A stretch of 64,000 nucleotides of DNA from Candidatus Bathyarchaeota archaeon A05DMB-5 (GCA_019685655.1 JABFQP010000002.1:186001-250000), one strand, 5' to 3'; positions 44,194 to 55,761 are shown, counted from the stretch's first letter. Translations and numbers: made by a program. The notes: generated by a model not told the origin, from the letters alone.

Positions 44194-47019
44194 TTGCATG
44201 CCACAGAAATCGATGAAGCTATGTGTCTTCTAAATACGAACCGCAAAGGTCTAACTTCTCAAGAAGCGCAGGAAAGACTGAAAAAGTTTGGATACAATGA
44301 ACTGAAAGAAAAGAAAAGAAGAACTGCGCTTCAAATGTTTTTGAGCGAATTTAAAGATATATTCATCTTACTTCTTATAGCCGCGGCGATTTTCTCTGCA
44401 ATAGTCGGATATTACGAGTTGCAACGACCTTTAATGCCTGGCGAGTTACCTAAAGAGCCTCTTGAAGAGTATGCCGACTCAATTGTTATAGCCATAATAG
44501 TAGTCTTGGTTGCTGTGGCTGGCTTTGTTCAGGAATATAGAGCAGAAAAAGCGTTAGAAGCCTTGAAAAAACTTGCAGCACCTAAAGCACGCGTACTACG
44601 CGACGGAAGAGAAACCATAATTCCGGCTCGAGAAGTAGTTCCCGGTGATATTCTAGTTTTGGAGTCAGGAGACCTTGTGCCGGCGGATGCGAGATTAATA
44701 GAGAGTATCGAGGTAAAAGCCGACGAGGCTGTTTTGACAGGAGAGTCAACACCTGTAAACAAAGATGCTAAAGCGATATTGCCGCCAGAAGCGCCAATAG
44801 GCGACAGACGCAATATGGTTTTCACTGCTACCCACATCATTTATGGTCGAGGCAAGGCGGTAGTTACAGCAACTGGTATGCAAAGCGAATTTGGAAAGAT
44901 AGCGGAACTTGTTCAAGAAGAAGAGGAAGAAGAAACCCCCTTGCAGAGGAAACTTGACACTTTCGCCAAGAAAATCGCCAAAGTAGTGGTGGCTGTCTGT
45001 GTGATAATTTTTGCATTAGAAGCCTTCGAAGTGGCTTCAACGCTGTGGCATGGTAGCGGAGTATTAAACCTAGAAGGTTTTATACAAGCTTTTATGTCTT
45101 CAATTTCATTGGCAGTATCCGCGGTTCCAGAAGGACTGCCTGCAATAGTCACGATTAGCCTTGCTCTGGGCGCAAGAGAATTTGCAAGACGCAACGCCAT
45201 AATCAGAAAGCTTTCTGCCGCGGAAGGTTTAGGCGCCGTCACGGTCATTTGCTCAGACAAGACAGGCACATTAACAAAGGGAGAAATGACTGTTCGCAAG
45301 CTCTATGCTAACAGTAAGTTTGTGGACGTTTCAGGAGTTGGTTATGAACCAAAAGGTGAGTTTCAACAAGACGGAAAACTAATCAATCCAACAAATGACA
45401 CCGGACCCTCAACACTTCTTAAAATAGGTTCGCTTTGCAGCAACGCCCAGCTTGAACAGAACAACAATGGGTCATGGATAGTTATAGGCGACCCAACTGA
45501 GGGCGCCTTAATAGTCGCTGCAGCCAAGGCTGGCTTCGCTCAAAGAGAGTTAACAACGCAGTATCCACGCATAAGCGAGATTCCCTTCACTTCGGAAAGA
45601 AAACGCATGACAACCGTCCACTTAACGCCGGAAAAAGAAAAGGTTGCATTTATGAAAGGTGCTCCCGAAATAGTCCTTGAAAAATGCAGCCATATTCTCG
45701 AAGACTATGAAGAAAAGAAACTAACCGCAGCTAAGCGGAAGAAAATCTTAGAAGTAAATGAGCAGATGGCAAGCTCGGCATTACGTGTCTTAGCCATGGC
45801 ATACAAGCGACTACCAGTAGAACTTAATGAGTTTAACGAGAAGACTGTTGAAGAAGGCTTGGTTTTCGTGGGTCTGGAAGGAATGATTGACCCACCACGT
45901 GAAGAAGCAATCGAAGCCAACAAGAAATGCGAAAGAGCTGGAATAAAAACTGTAATGATAACTGGTGACCACAAACTCACGGCTGTAGCAGTAGCGAAAG
46001 AAATCGGAATGATGAAAGAAAATAGCATAGTTCTCACTGGTGTAGAATTAGATGCTATGAGCGACCAAGATTTCGAAAAAATCGTGGAAAACGTTGCCGT
46101 GTACGCGAGAGTTTCGCCAGAGCATAAGTTGAAAATTGTAAAAGCCTTGAAGGCTAAAGGACACATTGTAGCAATGACGGGCGACGGAGTCAACGATGCA
46201 CCAGCAGTTAAGGCTGCAGACATAGGCGTTTCAATGGGCATAACAGGCACAGATGTCACACGTGAAGCCTCAGACCTTGTGCTTACAGACGACAATTTTG
46301 CAACCATAGTTAAGGCGGTTGAGGAAGGAAGAGTAATCTACGACAACATCCGCAAATACGCCAGATTCCTAATCGCCTGCAATTTTGACGAGTTACTTGT
46401 CATTGGGTCATTCGCTATTTTAGGAGGCATATTCAGCCCGGAACTGTTTCCGTTGCCTCTGCTTCCAGCCATGATTTTGTGGATAAACCTCGTCACCGAC
46501 GGCGCACCAGCGGTAGCGTTAGCCACAGACCCTCCAGACGTGGATGTTATGGACCGGAAGCCCCGCAAGCCAGAAGAAGGAATATTGCATGGAATGGGTC
46601 GGTTTGTTATAGCGTCATTCATACTGCAAGCTACTGGAACAATACTCGTCTTCTGCCTTGAATATTATGTGTGGCCAGCCCACGGATTTGGAACCCCAGA
46701 AACTCTGCAAGAAGCAAGAACAACAGCTTTCGTGCAAGCTGCAATGTTCGAATTGTTCGTTGTCTGGAACTGCCGCTCTGAAACTCGAAGTGTGTGGAGA
46801 ATGGGAAGAGACGCGTTCAAGAACAAGTTCTTCGTAATAGCTGAAATCGTTTCAATAGCCGCCACTCTAGGCATAACTTACATTCCAATAACAGCAAAAA
46901 TGTTTGGTTTGTCACCGCTAAGCCTAACAGACCTAGCCTACGTAATAGGGGTAGCCAGTTGGGGACTCTTCATCCTTCCAGAATTCTTAATGAACAGAAA
47001 AATCTGGAAATGGAAATAA
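44194..47019 (+). CDS. Ca2+-type (P2) cation-transporting P-type ATPase
   Basis: A 941-residue P-type ATPase. LTGES (actuator), [17 protein letters not shown] (M4 cation site), CSDKTGTLT with phosphorylated D355, [10 protein letters not shown] and the C-terminal membrane domain are all present, as is the cation-transporter N-terminal domain. PEGLP and the M6-like [12 protein letters not shown] fit Ca2+ or Mn2+ transport rather than heavy metals. A stop codon (44176-44178) limits the start to the TTG at 44194 or a non-standard codon. No regulator adjacent. Confidence 0.93.
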   Translation: MHATEIDEAMCLLNTNRKGLTSQEAQERLKKFGYNELKEKKRRTALQMFLSEFKDIFILLLIAAAIFSAIVGYYELQRPLMPGELPKEPLEEYADSIVIAIIVVLVAVAGFVQEYRAEKALEALKKLAAPKARVLRDGRETIIPAREVVPGDILVLESGDLVPADARLIESIEVKADEAVLTGESTPVNKDAKAILPPEAPIGDRRNMVFTATHIIYGRGKAVVTATGMQSEFGKIAELVQEEEEEETPLQRKLDTFAKKIAKVVVAVCVIIFALEAFEVASTLWHGSGVLNLEGFIQAFMSSISLAVSAVPEGLPAIVTISLALGAREFARRNAIIRKLSAAEGLGAVTVICSDKTGTLTKGEMTVRKLYANSKFVDVSGVGYEPKGEFQQDGKLINPTNDTGPSTLLKIGSLCSNAQLEQNNNGSWIVIGDPTEGALIVAAAKAGFAQRELTTQYPRISEIPFTSERKRMTTVHLTPEKEKVAFMKGAPEIVLEKCSHILEDYEEKKLTAAKRKKILEVNEQMASSALRVLAMAYKRLPVELNEFNEKTVEEGLVFVGLEGMIDPPREEAIEANKKCERAGIKTVMITGDHKLTAVAVAKEIGMMKENSIVLTGVELDAMSDQDFEKIVENVAVYARVSPEHKLKIVKALKAKGHIVAMTGDGVNDAPAVKAADIGVSMGITGTDVTREASDLVLTDDNFATIVKAVEEGRVIYDNIRKYARFLIACNFDELLVIGSFAILGGIFSPELFPLPLLPAMILWINLVTDGAPAVALATDPPDVDVMDRKPRKPEEGILHGMGRFVIASFILQATGTILVFCLEYYVWPAHGFGTPETLQEARTTAFVQAAMFELFVVWNCRSETRSVWRMGRDAFKNKFFVIAEIVSIAATLGITYIPITAKMFGLSPLSLTDLAYVIGVASWGLFILPEFLMNRKIWKWK

Positions 47020-47092
47020 TCGTCTAGAAAAGCTTATATGAAAAGGTGTTTCAAAAAACGTTCCACACTCAACATAAAAAGACGTGAACAAC

Positions 47093-47755
47093 ATGAACGA
47101 AAAATCAGCAAACCCAGCACCACTCGGACTATTAGGCTTCGGAATGACAACCGTTCTCTTAAACTTCGTCCACAATGCCCGCTTAGGCCCAATCGACAGC
47201 ATGATTCTAGGAATGGGCATATTCTACGGCGGTCTAGCACAGATTATTGCGGGTGTATTGGAATATAAAAAGGGCAACACGTTCGGAACAACAGCATTCA
47301 CATCCTACGGACTCTTTTGGCTATCTTTCGTAACTCTAAACTGGCTGGGAACGACAAGTGTAGCCGCCCGAGGAGTCTGGCCCTTCACATCCTACGCTCC
47401 ATACATTTCAGGTTACAATACACCTTGGTTCGTCAGCCAAGAAGCATTTATGGCTTATTTCCTAATGTGGGGAATATTCACATTCATCATGTTTTTCGGC
47501 ACTCTGAAAACCAACCGTGCACTACAATTCGTCTTCATGAGCCTTGCAATACTCTTCTTTCTACTCGCGGCGAAGTCAGCAGTCCTCGCTTACACAACAA
47601 TATCGCCCACAGACCCGCAAATAGAACTATTCACTCGCATAATCGGAGCTGAAGGCATCATTTGCGGTTTCAGTGCAGTTTACCTAGCATTGGCAGAGGT
47701 GCTAAACGAAGCGCACGGAAAAACAGTGTTGCCAATCTGCCCAGTAAATCAATAA
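47093..47755 (+). CDS. satP: Acetate transporter, GPR1/FUN34/SatP family
   Basis: A 220-residue six-helix protein with the family motif [14 protein letters not shown] near the N-terminus and [16 protein letters not shown] in the second half of the first domain. Family members carry acetate and other small monocarboxylates with protons. It lies 160 bp upstream of acsA in the same direction, so uptake and activation are linked. ATG 47093 is preferred because an upstream ACGTGA serves as ribosome site; an in-frame GTG lies at 47084. Confidence 0.88.
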   Translation: MNEKSANPAPLGLLGFGMTTVLLNFVHNARLGPIDSMILGMGIFYGGLAQIIAGVLEYKKGNTFGTTAFTSYGLFWLSFVTLNWLGTTSVAARGVWPFTSYAPYISGYNTPWFVSQEAFMAYFLMWGIFTFIMFFGTLKTNRALQFVFMSLAILFFLLAAKSAVLAYTTISPTDPQIELFTRIIGAEGIICGFSAVYLALAEVLNEAHGKTVLPICPVNQ

Positions 47756-47915
47756 CTGCTTCCACATTTTTTACCAAAAAAATAAAAATTAGCGCAAAAA
47801 TAAATCTGAAAGCCAAACAACAACAATTCCTTCTCAAAAGAACCTAAATGCATATATACGATAACAAATTTTCCTAAAAAGAACCAATTAACCAAGCTCT
47901 AAAAGGTGAAGTAGA

Positions 47916-49955
47916 ATGTCTAAAGAATCAGTAGAAGTTTACAAAGAATTCGAAACCGACATAATCCCACCTAGCTGGAAAGACAGAGTCTGGGATAAAA
48001 AAGACTTCAAAGAATGGTACGAAAACACAGTAAAAGACAAAAAGGCAAAGGAAGAATGGTGGGAAAAATGGGCAAACGAGATTTTCTGGTTCAAAAAATG
48101 GAACAAAGTATTAGACGACAGCAACCCGCCATTCTACAGATGGTTTGTCGGTGGCGAAACAAATCTGGCGTACTTAGCCACAGACTGGCAACTAGCACAA
48201 GGCAGAAAAAACAAGTTAGCTCTAATATGGGAAGGAGAGCCATGGGACGAAAACCTGCAGCAGCCAAAAGAAGTTAGAAAATTCACATATTATGACATTC
48301 ACAGAATATCAAACGTTATTAGCCATGCCTTGAAGGAGAAATTGAAGGTCAAAAAAGGAGAAATTCTAACATTCTATCTACCGATGATTCCAGAACTCCC
48401 ATTCTACATGCTCGCCGCACAAAGACTAGGAGCAAAACACAGCATAGTCTACAGTGGATTCAGCGCAGATGCACTAGCCACTAGAGCAATAGACGGCGGC
48501 GCCAGAATCATAGTTACGGCAGACGGGTTCTATAGAAGAGGACGCATAATAAGCTTGAAACCCATCGTCGACGAAGCCGTAAAAATATGCGCACAAAACG
48601 GATGCAAAATCGAAAAAGTCATCGTAGTCAAAAGAACAGGACAAGACATTCCATGGAATAACGACATTGACGTTTGGCACCATGAATTCATCAAAGATGT
48701 GCCACAAAATGTAAACATTCCAGTCGAAAAATGCGGCTCAGAAGATTTCTCCTATATACTCTACACGTCAGGCACAACCGCCGCCCCAAAAGGAGCACAA
48801 CATTCTATAGGTGGCTACGCAGTCGCCCTGTACACAACAATGAAGCTCATATTTGATGTGCGCGAAGACGACATCTACTGGTGCACAGCGGACATCGGAT
48901 GGGTTACCGGTCATTCATACATTGTTTACGGACCGCTCATGGCAGGTTTGACATCCGTAATGTATGAAGGAGCACCAGACTGTCCGGGACCAGACAGATG
49001 GTGGAACATAATCCAGCGATATGGCGTAACAATCTTCTACACCACGCCAACAGCAATCAGAATGCTAATGAAATTCCCAGAAGAGCTCGTCAAAAAATAC
49101 GATTTATCAACAGTAAGAATCTGCCACTCCGTTGGCGAACCCATCAACCCAGAAGCATTCAAATGGTATTACAAAAACATCGGCAGAGAAGACATAGTCG
49201 CATCAAGCACATGGTGGATGACAGAAACAGGACAAATGCTAACAGGACACTTCCCCGGATTAGGAAAAATATTCCCACTCAAACCGGGAACAAACGGCTA
49301 TTCAATACCAGGAGTTACAATGGAAGTTCTTGACGACGACGGAAATCCATGCAAACCTGGAGTGAGAGGATACTTAGCCATAACTTCACCATGGCCAGGA
49401 ATGCTCATGACACTTTACAAAAGCCCCCAGAGATACATAGACGTTTACTGGTCAAGATTCAAGGGTAAAATGTACTTCTACACTGGAGACTTCGCTATCA
49501 AAGACCAAGATGGATACATATGGGTGTTGGGAAGAGCGGACGACGTCCTCAAAGTTGCAGGTCACAGAATCGGAACAGCAGAAATCGAATCGGCAATGAT
49601 TAAACATCCAGCCGTAGCAGAATCAGCATGCGTCGGCAAAGAAGACCCAGTAAAGGGGCAGACACCGTTTATTTTCACAGTGCTTAAACAGGGATATTCT
49701 CCAAGCCAAGAACTTGCAAACGAATTAAAAATGCATTTAAGAAGCACAATTGGTCCACTCGTAGCATCAGACACCACAATAGCCTTTGTAGATTCCGTTC
49801 CAAAAACAAGAAGCGGCAAGATAATGAGACGTCTATTAAAAGCGATAATTGCAGGAGCAACTCTCGGAGATGTCAGTACGCTGGAAGATGGCGTAGCTGT
49901 AGAAGAAGCAAAGAAAGCCTATGAATCAGTAAAAGCAGCCCTCGAACGCAAATAA
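47916..49955 (+). CDS. acsA: AMP-forming acetyl-CoA synthetase
   Basis: A 679-residue AMP-forming acyl-CoA synthetase. Motifs: YTSGTTAAPKGAQHS (P-loop-like, about 286-300), SSTWWMTETGQ with the Trp that limits the pocket to acetate, YTGDFAIKDQDGYIWVLGR hinge and SVPKTRSGKIMRRLL with the catalytic, acetylatable Lys. It converts acetate, ATP and CoA to acetyl-CoA, AMP and PPi. It is flanked by an acetate transporter and a GNAT fusion protein that could modify that Lys. Confidence 0.95.
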   Translation: MSKESVEVYKEFETDIIPPSWKDRVWDKKDFKEWYENTVKDKKAKEEWWEKWANEIFWFKKWNKVLDDSNPPFYRWFVGGETNLAYLATDWQLAQGRKNKLALIWEGEPWDENLQQPKEVRKFTYYDIHRISNVISHALKEKLKVKKGEILTFYLPMIPELPFYMLAAQRLGAKHSIVYSGFSADALATRAIDGGARIIVTADGFYRRGRIISLKPIVDEAVKICAQNGCKIEKVIVVKRTGQDIPWNNDIDVWHHEFIKDVPQNVNIPVEKCGSEDFSYILYTSGTTAAPKGAQHSIGGYAVALYTTMKLIFDVREDDIYWCTADIGWVTGHSYIVYGPLMAGLTSVMYEGAPDCPGPDRWWNIIQRYGVTIFYTTPTAIRMLMKFPEELVKKYDLSTVRICHSVGEPINPEAFKWYYKNIGREDIVASSTWWMTETGQMLTGHFPGLGKIFPLKPGTNGYSIPGVTMEVLDDDGNPCKPGVRGYLAITSPWPGMLMTLYKSPQRYIDVYWSRFKGKMYFYTGDFAIKDQDGYIWVLGRADDVLKVAGHRIGTAEIESAMIKHPAVAESACVGKEDPVKGQTPFIFTVLKQGYSPSQELANELKMHLRSTIGPLVASDTTIAFVDSVPKTRSGKIMRRLLKAIIAGATLGDVSTLEDGVAVEEAKKAYESVKAALERK

Positions 49956-50042
49956 AAGAAAAACTGCCTAACAACTAAACATCAAACTTCAAGTTCCAAA
50001 ATTTTTCTTAATTCTACTTTTCAAAAATCCACAAGAGAAGTG

Positions 50043-52724
50043 CTAAGCTATTTCTAATGTCGCAATGGAAAGCTCACTGTCAAACGGTTGTATCACGAAC
50101 CCTTTTTTGGTGCACATGTTAATCATTTTAGAGTTATCCGAGATTACGTAACCGAATATCGTTTTTAACTTCATATCTCTGCCAATTTCAATAATGTAAT
50201 CGAGCAGTTTGGAACCAAGCCCAAGCCCTTGCCATTGGTCTCCTACTACAACAGCAAACTCTCCACGTTTTCCACCAGGCTCCAAAGTGAGCAGGGCAAC
50301 ACCAATTATGCTTCTTTTGTCTTTCTGCATCTCCGCAACAATGGCAATCTCACGGTCATAATCTATATTACAATAACGCGTTAAGGTTTTATGAGGAACC
50401 TCCTTAAAAACTTGGAAAAACCGGAGACGCATCGTTTCTTCAGATAAGGAACAATAAAGTTCGTTTAATAGAGCCTCATCTTCAGGTTTTATTGGACGAA
50501 GAACCACGGGGGTTCCATTTTTTAATGTCCACTGAGTGACGTATTTCTTAGGGTAAGGGGCTATCACGAGATGTTCATGAGGTGAGATTTCATGCAGCAT
50601 TTTTTCAGTTTCTATAACTATTCTGGCGTCAACAGCTACAGCGCTATTCTCATCGACAAGTAAAGGATTCACATCAATCTCCTTTATCTCCGGAAAATCC
50701 ATCACAAGCTGTGAAAACTTCACTAAAATCTCCTCGAGAAGTTTAAAATTAGTACGAAAGCCGCTCGACTCAGAAAGCTGGTAAATTTTAGTCTTCTCCA
50801 TGAGTCGCTTTGCGAGAACTTGGTTTAATGGCGGAAGCCCTATGCTTATATCTTGCAATAATTCTGTCGCTACACCACCCATTCCAAAAACTATCACGGC
50901 GCCAAATTGAGGGTCTTTCTTAGAACCAATCAACAGTTCGTATCCTCGTTTCCGAACCATAGGCTGGATTACGACACCTTGAAATTCGGCTTCAGGGCTG
51001 TAGCTTTTTACTTTTTGCGCCAATTCGTTAAAAAACATCTTAACCTCAGCTGGCGACCAAACATTGAGTATGACGCTTTCTGCTTTGGATTTATGGGTTA
51101 TTTGTGGCGAAAGGGCTTTCATGACAATTGGATACCCTAACACAGAAGCCACAACTTCAGCTTCCTCCGGAGTCCTTGCAGTCATAGTTTTTATTGTTGG
51201 AATCTGATATGCCTCAAGAAACTGCAGAGACTCTGATTGAGTCAGAACTTTTCGCCCTTCGCTAAAAGCTCTTCGCAAAATCTCTTTAAGAAAAGCAGGA
51301 ATAGTTAACTCAATGGGAAGCTCTTCAGGAGTTTGATAGAGAAGCTCCAAGTTTTGAGTGTAGCTATACATGTACATGAATGTAGAAACAGCTTGCTCCG
51401 GCGTGCTAAACGCTGGGATGCTGTTCTTTTGCAGTAACAGCCTAGCCCTTCGGCAGTCACCTTCACCTATAAATGACGTAAGAACTGGCTTTGTTGTTTG
51501 TTTAGAAAGTTCGATTATCATTTTTGCTGTCGCAAGAGGATTAGCCGCCCCTTGAGGAGTATACACAATCAAGAAGCCATCGCTATTCGGATCTTTAAAA
51601 CATATTTCCATAACCTTCCTAAACCTGTCCACGGTGGCTTCTTCTAAAATGTCAATGGGATTTGCCGCGCGACAATACAATGGCAAAACATTTCGCAAAG
51701 CTTGAACAGTTTCACTGCTTAACTGTGAGAGACGCCCACCTCGCGCAATGAGACAATCAGTTGCGATTATGCTTGGTCCACCAGCGTTGGTGATTATTGT
51801 AAGATTTGGTCCTTTAGGATTTGATTGCATTGCCAACGCTTCTGCACAGCTAAAGAGGTCATTTATCGCTTCAACACGAACAATTCCAGCACGTCTAAAA
51901 GCCGCGTCGTAAATAGCGTCTTCTCCACAGAGGGCGCCGATATGAGATACTGTTGCTTCTGCACTCTCGGGAAATCGTCCTGCTTTTACTACTACGATAG
52001 GTTTGGCTCTGGCGAACCCTCTTGAGGCGCTCATAAATTTCCGCGCGTCTGTGACACATTCAATGTAGAGTATGATGCTTCGTGTTTGAACATCATTTCC
52101 GAAATAATCAATAAGATCCCCAAGATCTACGTCAATCATTGAGCCAGTTGAGACTACAGCGCTGAAACCAATGTTTGCTTCAGCAGCCCAGTCTAGCACT
52201 GAAGCACATAATGCTGCACTTTGAGAAATGAATGCTATTCTTCCAGGTTCAGCTGTTTTGTTTGCAAATGTAGCGTTTAGTTTGATTTTTGGTCGCATTA
52301 TTCCAAGGCTGTTGGGTCCAATGATTCGCATGTTGTATTTATTTTTGAGTTCAAGAATTTGGTTTTCGAGTGCTTCTCCTTCTTTTCCTGTTTCTCTAAA
52401 ACCAGCCGAAATAATGATTGCTCCCGCTACACCGGCTTTTCCACATTCTTCTATAATTTGCGGAACCGTATGCGCTGGAGTTGCAATTACTGCAAGGTCT
52501 ATTTGCCACGGGATTTTGGTGACGCTAGGATATGCGGTGATTCCTTGAATTGTGGGTCTGAAAGGGTTAACGGGGTAAACTACTCCGGTGTAGCCTACGC
52601 CGACCAAATTTTGTATGAGTCTGGCGCCAACTGAGCCCTCTTTGTCGCTTGCGCCTATCACTGCGATTCTTTTAGGATTGAAGATTTTGTCGAGATTTTC
52701 AGTGCCCACCCTCACGTCCTCCAT
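50043..52724 (-). CDS. ADP-forming acyl-CoA synthetase fused to a GNAT acetyltransferase
   Basis: An 893-residue fusion. Residues about 10-460 form the CoA-binding and ligase domains of ADP-forming acetyl-CoA synthetase (FNPKRIAVIGASDKEGSVG; GPNSLGIMRPK). TVSHIGALCGEDA contains the His that is phosphorylated in true ACDs. Residues about 480-700 are an ATP-grasp domain (AYQIPTIKTMTARTPEEAE, PIVMKALSPQITHKS). The last 180 residues are GNAT (GDQWQGLGLGSKLLDYII). This is the layout of Pat/PatZ lysine acetyltransferases that inactivate Acs. The retained His suggests that the ligase could still be active. It is convergent with acsA. Confidence 0.88.
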   Translation of the reverse strand: MEDVRVGTENLDKIFNPKRIAVIGASDKEGSVGARLIQNLVGVGYTGVVYPVNPFRPTIQGITAYPSVTKIPWQIDLAVIATPAHTVPQIIEECGKAGVAGAIIISAGFRETGKEGEALENQILELKNKYNMRIIGPNSLGIMRPKIKLNATFANKTAEPGRIAFISQSAALCASVLDWAAEANIGFSAVVSTGSMIDVDLGDLIDYFGNDVQTRSIILYIECVTDARKFMSASRGFARAKPIVVVKAGRFPESAEATVSHIGALCGEDAIYDAAFRRAGIVRVEAINDLFSCAEALAMQSNPKGPNLTIITNAGGPSIIATDCLIARGGRLSQLSSETVQALRNVLPLYCRAANPIDILEEATVDRFRKVMEICFKDPNSDGFLIVYTPQGAANPLATAKMIIELSKQTTKPVLTSFIGEGDCRRARLLLQKNSIPAFSTPEQAVSTFMYMYSYTQNLELLYQTPEELPIELTIPAFLKEILRRAFSEGRKVLTQSESLQFLEAYQIPTIKTMTARTPEEAEVVASVLGYPIVMKALSPQITHKSKAESVILNVWSPAEVKMFFNELAQKVKSYSPEAEFQGVVIQPMVRKRGYELLIGSKKDPQFGAVIVFGMGGVATELLQDISIGLPPLNQVLAKRLMEKTKIYQLSESSGFRTNFKLLEEILVKFSQLVMDFPEIKEIDVNPLLVDENSAVAVDARIVIETEKMLHEISPHEHLVIAPYPKKYVTQWTLKNGTPVVLRPIKPEDEALLNELYCSLSEETMRLRFFQVFKEVPHKTLTRYCNIDYDREIAIVAEMQKDKRSIIGVALLTLEPGGKRGEFAVVVGDQWQGLGLGSKLLDYIIEIGRDMKLKTIFGYVISDNSKMINMCTKKGFVIQPFDSELSIATLEIA

Positions 52725-52843
52725 TCTTTGCAGAATGCGCCCTTCACATGTGTTAGTATATACGATACATATTCTTTAAAGTATTCCTAAATGACCCATA
52801 CCAGAAAAAATTAGACCACTTCTCTTATCATCATTTTATAGTT

Positions 52844-54142
52844 TTAGGGATAAATTCTAGTGATTGTCCTAGGGAAGGGAATCGTTTCCCGTATGTGCTT
52901 TAGTTTACATATCCACATTACAGTTCTTTCAAGTCCCAATCCAAACCCGGAGTGGGGCACTGAGCCGTACCTTCTTAAATCTAAGTACCATTCGTACGCT
53001 TTCTTGGGCAAGCCGAACTCTTCTATTCTTTGTTCGAGCAGTTTTAAATCGTGAATTCTTTCGCTTCCTCCGATTATTTCGCCGTAACCTTCAGGAGCCA
53101 TCAAATCAGCGCAAAGCGCAACTTCAGGATTTTTCGGGTCAGGTTGCATGTAGAAGGCTTTGACTTTTGCTGGGTATCTGTGAACGAACACGGGTTTTTC
53201 AAATTTCAAGGAAATGAATCTTTCATGAGGCGCTCCCAAGTCTTCTCCCCATTGTATTGGACATTTGGCTTTCTGCAGCATCTCTATTGCTTCCGTGTAG
53301 CTGATTCTTTCGAAAGGAGGCTCAACTTTTTTCAAAGGCTTTAAGTCTCTCTTTAAGGCTTCAAGCTCTCGCTTTCTTCTTTCCAGGACTGTTTTCACTA
53401 TGTATGTGACCAATTCTTCTTGAAGCTTCAAGTTATCCTCAAAAGTGTAGAATGCCATTTCAGGCTCAAGCATCCAGAACTCCGTTAAATGCCGTGGTGT
53501 TTTTGATTTTTCAGCTCGGAAGGTTGGTCCAAAACAGTAAACTTTGCCAAACGCGGCGATTGTAGCTTCAACATAAAGCTGTCCGCTTTGTGTTAGGAAT
53601 GCTTTGTCGCCGAAATATGGAACCTCGAAAAGAGTTGCAACGCCTTCTACGGCGGCGGGAGTGAGAATCGGAGAATCTGTTAAGGTGAAGCCTCTTTCGT
53701 CCAAGAAATCTCTGCATGCCTTCACGATTTCAGCTCTCACTTTCAATATAGCAACTTGCCTAGGACTTCGTACCCATAATTGTCGAAAGCTAAGTAAGAA
53801 ATCGATGCCATGTTCCTTCTTGCCTAATGGATATTCCTGTTCTGCTAAATGGATAATTTGTAAATCCTTGATTCTTATTTCGTAGCCGCCTGGTGCTCTT
53901 TTATCCTCTTTAACTAAGCCTTTAATTTTGATGGATGATTCTTGTGTTAGTTTGTCAGTGTCGCTGAAAACTTTCTTGGAGACTTCGTCCTTGTGAACTG
54001 TGGCTTGTATGGTTCCAGTGCCATCTCGCACCATCAAAAACTGGACGCCGCCGCCGGAACGTTTTGTAACTAGCCAACCTTTTATTTCAACTTCTTTTTC
54101 AGTTAGTTTTCCGTCTAATATGTCACTAACGCTCATGCGCAA
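52844..54142 (-). CDS. asnS: Asparaginyl-tRNA synthetase
   Basis: A 432-residue class IIb synthetase: OB-fold anticodon domain (1-110), then motif 2 with [24 protein letters not shown] and motif 3 with [16 protein letters not shown]. The [11 protein letters not shown] form, and the ending [10 protein letters not shown], mark AsnRS rather than archaeal AspRS (which has HLNE...DVE). It charges tRNA-Asn directly. Confidence 0.92.
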   Translation of the reverse strand: MRMSVSDILDGKLTEKEVEIKGWLVTKRSGGGVQFLMVRDGTGTIQATVHKDEVSKKVFSDTDKLTQESSIKIKGLVKEDKRAPGGYEIRIKDLQIIHLAEQEYPLGKKEHGIDFLLSFRQLWVRSPRQVAILKVRAEIVKACRDFLDERGFTLTDSPILTPAAVEGVATLFEVPYFGDKAFLTQSGQLYVEATIAAFGKVYCFGPTFRAEKSKTPRHLTEFWMLEPEMAFYTFEDNLKLQEELVTYIVKTVLERRKRELEALKRDLKPLKKVEPPFERISYTEAIEMLQKAKCPIQWGEDLGAPHERFISLKFEKPVFVHRYPAKVKAFYMQPDPKNPEVALCADLMAPEGYGEIIGGSERIHDLKLLEQRIEEFGLPKKAYEWYLDLRRYGSVPHSGFGLGLERTVMWICKLKHIRETIPFPRTITRIYP

Positions 54143-54379
54143 GCACCTTCTTCAAAACTTACGGGGTATATGCTTATAAATCCAAAAGAAGATTCAGCTT
54201 TTTCAGGTGAAGTTAAAACGTTCACCGTGCAAGTTTAGCACCTTACAACCCTAATTGCGTCTTTAATTTTAAATGTTTCGTTTTCAATGTTAACTTTCTC
54301 GTTAAAAGTAAGGTGGACAATAGGTTGTTGTCACACAATTCTTAAATCTCTAACTTTTGGCAATACTACATGAAGAAGA

Positions 54380-55756
54380 ATGCATATTATGGGAAAGCAC
54401 AATCAGAAGCTGCTGACTCTGAAGATTTCGGCAGTTGCAATAATGAGTGTGGTTGTTGTTGAAGTTATTTTGGGCTTTATTGTTGGGAGTTTAGCAATCT
54501 TAAGCGACGGTGCTCACGCGTTGTTAGATGCCATATCCATGTTTGTGCTCGTGATTGCTACAAGAGCTTCGCTTAAACCGCCCGACGAGGAACACATGTA
54601 TGGACACGAAAAAATCGAATCCATCGGCGGATTAATCGGTGGAATAATTCTCTCTGTTACAGCAGTTTTCTTGATGTTTGAAGCTGTTTTGAAACTTCTG
54701 GAAAATAAGCCATATCTGGTTTCAGAATGGGAGTTTGCGGGTTTCATAGCCATCGCCTACACTTTCTGCATAGACATCTTAAGAGTTACAATATTGCATA
54801 AGATGGAACATGAAAGCGTAACAGTTAAAGCAGGACTATACCATGCTCTAGCGGATTTAGGTTCAACAATCATTGCGTTTCTCGGATTTGGACTGGCAAC
54901 GGTTGGAATATTTCAAGGAGATGTATTAGCTTCAATAGTTCTTAGCACTATAATAGGCTACTTAAGCGTCAGATTAGTCTGGAGCAGCGGAATGGAGTTA
55001 AGCGATGCCATATCAAGGGATGTTGCAACAAAAGTTAGGAAAGAAATACTCAGCGTAAAAGGAGTCTGCAGATGCGAGAACTTGAGAGTCAGAAGGGCAG
55101 GCGAGAAAACATTTGTAGAAACTACAGTGCAAGTGCCAGATTATATGAGCCTAGAAGAAGCGCATGCATTAGCCTCAAAGATAGAAACAGACATCAAAAG
55201 TTCTCTGGGAAACGCCGACGTCACAATCCACATTGAACCATTGGAAGCGGAAGGACGAACTGAAAAACTTGTGGAGAAATTGGCAACTGAAGTTGAAGGC
55301 GTAAAGGAAGCCCATGAAATAAACGTGACATGCACTGGAGGAAAACTGTACATAACCTTGCATGCACAAGTAGACCCCGCGATGTCTATTGAAAAATCTC
55401 ATGAAATAGCGGACAAAATTGAACAGAAAGTCAGTAAAGGGATAAGGGATGTTAAGAACATAACCGTTCACATAGAACCGTTTGATGCTGAACTGCGGAA
55501 AGGCTCAGCAGTAGATGAGAATGAAATAAGAGAAATTGTTTCTCATGCCATGGAAAAGTACAAGCAAACTTTTGAAATTAAAAAAATAGTAACTTATGTG
55601 GCTGAGAAAAGGCGCTATATCAACATAGACTGCAGCTTCAGCGGCAAACCATCAATAAAAGATGCGCATGAACTCGCTTCTTACATTGAAGAAAAATTGA
55701 AGGAAAAATTTGCGGAAACAATAGTCACTGTTCACATAGAACCAGAGAAAAAATGA
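54380..55756 (+). CDS. Cation diffusion facilitator with three C-terminal dimerisation repeats
   Basis: A 458-residue CDF transporter. Six helices occupy about 12-205; the metal site is SDGAHALLD (42-50) in helix 2 and HALADLGST in helix 5. After that come three ZT-dimer-like repeats instead of the usual one, at about 213-300, 300-375 and 380-458, each ending with a similar strand: VTIHIEPLE, ITVHIEPFD and VTVHIEPE. Substrate is probably Zn2+, Fe2+, Mn2+ or Co2+. The start could also be ATG 54389. It is divergent from asnS. Confidence 0.88.
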   Translation: MHIMGKHNQKLLTLKISAVAIMSVVVVEVILGFIVGSLAILSDGAHALLDAISMFVLVIATRASLKPPDEEHMYGHEKIESIGGLIGGIILSVTAVFLMFEAVLKLLENKPYLVSEWEFAGFIAIAYTFCIDILRVTILHKMEHESVTVKAGLYHALADLGSTIIAFLGFGLATVGIFQGDVLASIVLSTIIGYLSVRLVWSSGMELSDAISRDVATKVRKEILSVKGVCRCENLRVRRAGEKTFVETTVQVPDYMSLEEAHALASKIETDIKSSLGNADVTIHIEPLEAEGRTEKLVEKLATEVEGVKEAHEINVTCTGGKLYITLHAQVDPAMSIEKSHEIADKIEQKVSKGIRDVKNITVHIEPFDAELRKGSAVDENEIREIVSHAMEKYKQTFEIKKIVTYVAEKRRYINIDCSFSGKPSIKDAHELASYIEEKLKEKFAETIVTVHIEPEKK

Positions 55757-55761
55757 GAAGG

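Noticed and set aside
50550-50575. AAGGGGCTATCA inside the ACD-GNAT gene as another copy of the TATA/G-run motif
   Set aside because: It lies inside coding sequence, has only four G and lacks the TATA box.
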